64,000 nucleotides of DNA from Cochliopodium minus (Eukaryota > Discosea > Himatismenida > Cochliopodiidae): contig JAMYWO010000153.1 of the NCBI GenBank assembly GCA_024220525.1, positions 20,487 through 84,486 of the forward strand, read 5' to 3'. A program made the translations under genes and the position numbers. Positions 60,799 to 64,000 of this stretch are shown one piece after another (position 1 is the first letter of the stretch; every line of letters starts with the position of its first letter). The notes below the pieces were generated by a model that did not search any database, was not told where the DNA came from, and saw only the letters and a list, made by a program, of their open reading frames with translations.

Positions 60799-61460
60799 AT
60801 GATCACATTTGAAGAAAAGAAGAAAAAATTTGAGGACTATTTGGATGCTTCATTCTCATTATGGTTCGCCATGAAAATCGTTCTCCAAAATAATGTATGT
60901 GGAAATGAAACTGAGGAGACAGTACAAGATCTCAAATTAGATGTGATGGATATGTTCCCATTCCCTCCTGATGATTTGAGTAAATTCAAAAATTCTAAAA
61001 ATATAAGAGTATATTTAATCTGATTTTTATTATATATGTTTTCATAGAAACATATAAAGAAGATTTGGAAGATATCTTTTTTGAATATTTTGATGAGGCA
61101 TTCAAAGTTAATGTTGAAGATAATTCTATTGAACAAATTTCATCTGATTTGGTGGTTCGTTATGATGAATGTATCAAGGGAGAATTCAAGGAAATAGATA
61201 AATTGATAGAGTTCTCAATCAAACAAAAAGATGTGATAAATGATACACCAATAAAGAAAAAGAAAATCAATAAAAAGAAAAAGAATCCAAAGATGACAAG
61301 CAAAATGGCAAAAGAATTAGAGGAAAACAATATTATTGAAGAAGAAAATAATGAGAATATTGATAAAATGGATGAATTGGATTTAAATGACAAAGATGAT
61401 GAAGATAATCAAGAAAATAAAAAGGAAACAGGATGGAAAGTCCAAAAGAAGAAAAAATAA
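60799..61460 (+). CDS. TSR2: TSR2 pre-rRNA processing protein / eS26 escortin
   Basis: Two exons (60799-60979, 61048-61460) give 197 residues. The family core is FSLWFAMKIVLQNN, then DDLKTYKEDLEDIFFEYFDE and KVNVEDNSIEQISSDLVVRY, the last being the TSR2 hallmark (DgSveEv). An acidic and basic low-complexity C-terminus ends in GWKVQKKKK. TSR2 carries eS26 to pre-40S particles. The intron uses GTAAAT at 60980; reading past it gives only a short false end. It starts 157 bases after the PP2C gene. Confidence 0.85.
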
Positions 61461-61610
61461 AAAAAATTACTTTGTCAAATAAAATTTATAAATTTATTCC
61501 TTTTTGATACAATCTAGTAACTTTTTGAAATAACATATAAACAGTTTAAATTGTCAAGTAAATTTTATTGATAGTCAAATAGTTTTATGGTAAAAATTTT
61601 TTTATTGTAA

Positions 61611-62925
61611 TTATATGCATTTTCTCAAGACATTGAGACCAACTTCATCGTATTCGGATTTGTTCATCCAGAATGATTCTTTATCCTTCATGATATCTCC
61701 AAGTACAGCACCTCCTAAGAAGACCATGTGTTTACGACGTGGAGGATCTTCGATTCTCAATTGGAATTTCTTCAACAAATCCTTGTTTCCTTTCAAAACA
61801 TCTTTCAAGTACAAATCCTTGATATCTTTTTCAAGACGAGAAGGAAGACCAGGATACATAGAGGAACCTCCAGACAAAACAATGTGTTTGTAGAATTCAG
61901 CACGAAGATCGATATCAGCGCTTTGAATGCATTCAAAGATGAGATCAGACATACCTCCACTCTCAACGTCAATCAATGCAGGTTTGAACAAAGCTTCAGG
62001 AGCCTCGAATCTTTCTCTTCCAATTTTGATGACTCTACCGTCAGGGAGATTAAAGGTATCGATCAAAACGGTGGTTTCAAGAGCAAGTCTTCTTTCGAAT
62101 TCGAGATCGTGTCCAACATAGCAGAGTTTTTCTTTGATTTGACGTACAGTTTCGAAATCAGCAGTTCTATTGAAAGCATAACCTCTCAAGAGAAGTAATT
62201 TAATCAAATAACGAGTGATATCACGACCTGCAACATCCAATCTCTTGGTCAAGTGAGGAAAAGAGTAACCTTCATATACAGGCACAATGTGGGTTACACC
62301 ATCACCACTATCACAAACCACTCCTGTCAAGAGACCTTGAGCATAAAGTACCAATACAGCTTGAATTGCAATGTATACTGATTTGAATCCATAAGTTTCA
62401 AACATAGCTTTGATCATTTGTTCTCTGTTTTGTTTTGGATTCATTGGAGGCTCAGTCAAAAGAATTTTAGTTTCTTTTGGATTGATTCCCAATCTCTCTT
62501 TGAAGGTATAGTCCCATACATGGAAGATATCTTTCCAGTTTCTTACAATACCATTTTCAAGAGGATAACTGATTTGGAGATATTGTCTCAATTTGGCTGC
62601 TTCAGTACCAACCATAATATCCTTCAAAACAACTATAAAAAAAAATTTATTGTAAATAAAAAATTAATATTTTATTGAGGTATATAAAATTTTTGTTTGA
62701 TTTATATATTATTTACCATTTTCAACTGTATCAGTTTCATAACGCATGATTGGTCTTCCTACCATAGATGGGAAAATAGCTTCTGGAAAATTGGCTCCAG
62801 CAAAACCAGTTTTCACAAATCCTGTACCATTATCGCAAATAACAATGCTCTATGAAGAAATATTTTTTTAAAATTAAATGCAAAAATAATGCGACAATTT
62901 TTTTTACCTTATTAATACCACTCAT
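61611..62925 (-). CDS. ACTR2: Actin-related protein 2 (ARP2)
   Basis: Three exons (62925-62908, 62849-62717, 62632-61611) give 390 residues, matching the human length of 394. Hallmarks are [111 protein letters not shown] and [17 protein letters not shown]. The nucleotide-binding loops are complete. ARP2 is one of the two actin-like subunits of the Arp2/3 complex that nucleates branched actin, so the organism very likely makes lamellipodia-like or endocytic actin networks. Confidence 0.97.
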
Positions 62926-63075
62926 TTATTTAATATTTTAATTTTTTTTTTATTTTATTTATATAAATATTTGAATACAATATATAAATTATATATTTTT
63001 CAGTGTTGTATTATATACTGCAAAATACAAAGTGTTGGGTTAATTTAAACAAATAGAAGCGAAATATATTTAATT
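62926..63075. promoter_or_regulatory. ARP2 upstream region
   Basis: 150 bases between the ARP2 start and the stop codon of the next minus-strand gene. Contains tatataaat at 62961 and repeated atatataaat-like motifs, plausible core promoter elements. Function is inferred from position. Confidence 0.35.
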
Positions 63076-64000
63076 TCATTTCATAAATAATTCTATTTGA
63101 TGCAATTTATTGATAAGGGTGATGATTTTCTTCTCCATTATTTGAAAATCATCATAATTATCTTTTATCAAAACAAGATTCCTTTTGATGCTGGAATATT
63201 TCTTTTTGAGAGATGTTATTTTATATTCAAGATGTCCCTCACGATTTTTGAAAGAAGATATAATTTCCCTATTTGCAGAAAATTGTTTTTCCTCCAGAAA
63301 GGAGCTAACATCCTTGATTCTCTGCTTGAGATTTGTATCATTTTTCTTCAATTTTGAAATTAAAGAAATGATTTTTTTATGATTAGATTGGATCAATTTA
63401 TTTTCTCCTTCGAGCTCCTCACATCTTTTCTCTTGTTTTTCAGTCAATTCCACTTGAATTTGACTGATTGTATCAATATCCATGAAGGATTGAGCCAAGA
63501 TTTGAAAGTTTTCTTGCAACTTTTTGAGAGTGAACTCCATGTGCCTTTCAGAGACATTCAGTCCAAATTTGTGTAAGTTCAATTTTCTGTATTCGATGAG
63601 TTGTTTTTTTAAACTATTTTGTACGAAGGAAGGTTATTAAAGCTTGCACAAATAAAAAAAAATAATAAAGGTTTTACTCCAAAAAAACTTCGTCACAAGG
63701 ATGCATGTAAAGCAAGTCTTTCATGTTTGGAAGAAAACAATCTTCTAAAATTACCAAATAGTGGTGATGAGATTTAGTGAGGAAAGAAACACCCACGATT
63801 TTACTTGGAGGATGAATAGAAATATTAAGAAAAGAAGAAGACAAAGGGAGAGAAGAAGAGGTTTCAGAAAAGTGAGGGATTTTGATGTAATTCGCCCCAA
63901 AAAAATGTTTTACAATTAAAAAGTGGGATTGAGGAGTATAGGAATGAAAAGAAGGGAAAATATCAACCTCAATATTTTTGGTAATCCTATAATCCTCCAA
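63076..64000 (-). CDS. Propeller-plus-coiled-coil protein, 5' end outside window (Nup88-like?)
   Basis: Two exons are visible on the minus strand: 64000-63678, which is open to the window edge, and 63613-63076. The first has beta-strand-like hydrophobic patterns (SKIVGVSFLTKSHHHYLVIL, EDCFLPNMKDLLYM). The second begins LKKQLIEYRKLNLHKFGLNV and is a long coiled coil (ENKLIQSNHKKIISLISKLK, NYDDFQIMEKKIITLINKLH) ending near LHQIELFMK. A beta-rich N-part followed by a C-terminal coiled coil is the plan of Nup88/Nup82, but no diagnostic motif is present, so this assignment is tentative. Other coiled-coil tethers fit as well. Confidence 0.5.

Noticed and set aside
1-64000. tRNA genes, CRISPR arrays, transposons
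   Set aside because: I looked for tRNA T-arm and anticodon patterns, regularly spaced repeats, and reverse transcriptase or transposase motifs and saw none; repeats are simple A/T microsatellites.

Overview
This is nuclear DNA from a unicellular eukaryote. It has spliced genes with short, almost pure A/T introns (mostly about 45 to 450 nt, GT..AG), standard stop codons, tightly packed genes on both strands and A/T microsatellites between them. The gene set (PA200/Blm10, URB1, TSR2, uL11, eIF3L, an eIF4G core, TYW1, ARP2, myotubularin, p24, OPTI) is typical of an amoeboid or flagellate protist. RCC1-repeat and ankyrin proteins with a shared F-box-like tail, and a SAM-nitroreductase, fit that too. 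I cannot place the species. No virus, transposon, CRISPR or tRNA was recognised.

Layout. 0.2-6.4 kb (-): PA200/Blm10, 3' end beyond the window. 6.7-7.8 kb (-): START-domain protein. 8.0-9.6 kb (+): SH3-SH3-RhoGAP, cut at an A/T microsatellite. 9.8-10.8 kb (+): C-terminal propeller of an RFWD3-like E3 ligase. 10.9-17.5 kb (-): URB1. 17.9-22.0 kb (-): GH31 glucosidase lacking its N-terminus. 22.3-25.7 kb (-): STE20-type kinase with a DEP domain lacking its C-terminus. 26.0-31.4 kb (+): VIT-vWA protein apparently fused to the MIF4G-MA3 core of eIF4G. 31.5-32.0 kb (+): OPTI/RAB5IF. 32.3-33.8 kb (+): RING half of an RFWD3-like protein, cut at an N. 34.3-36.0 kb (+): ankyrin protein. 36.4-39.9 kb (-): FYVE myotubularin. 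40.1-42.8 kb (+): p24 and eIF3L. 42.9-44.0 kb (+): Di19/RING-H2 protein. 44.2-45.4 kb (-): CS-domain protein. 45.5-48.2 kb (+): TYW1. 48.4-48.9 kb (-): uL11. 49.4-55.0 kb: a family cluster of RCC1 genes and pseudogenes. 55.6-58.7 kb (+): orphan and SAM-nitroreductase. 58.9-61.5 kb (+): PP2C and TSR2. 61.6-64 kb (-): ARP2 and a coiled-coil protein.

Themes. Many genes serve ribosome production or translation (URB1, TSR2, uL11, eIF3L, eIF4G core, TYW1), others membrane traffic and signalling, but no operon-like logic is claimed. The most interesting points are the VIT-vWA-eIF4G fusion, the SAM-nitroreductase fusion, an RCC1 gene with a 4-nt micro-exon, and the tail module shared by ankyrin and RCC1 proteins. 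Several genes are cut at single Ns or A/T repeats. The two RFWD3 halves lie 22 kb apart in the wrong order, which suggests the blocks about 9.8-22.16 kb and 22.16-33.78 kb are swapped in the assembly.
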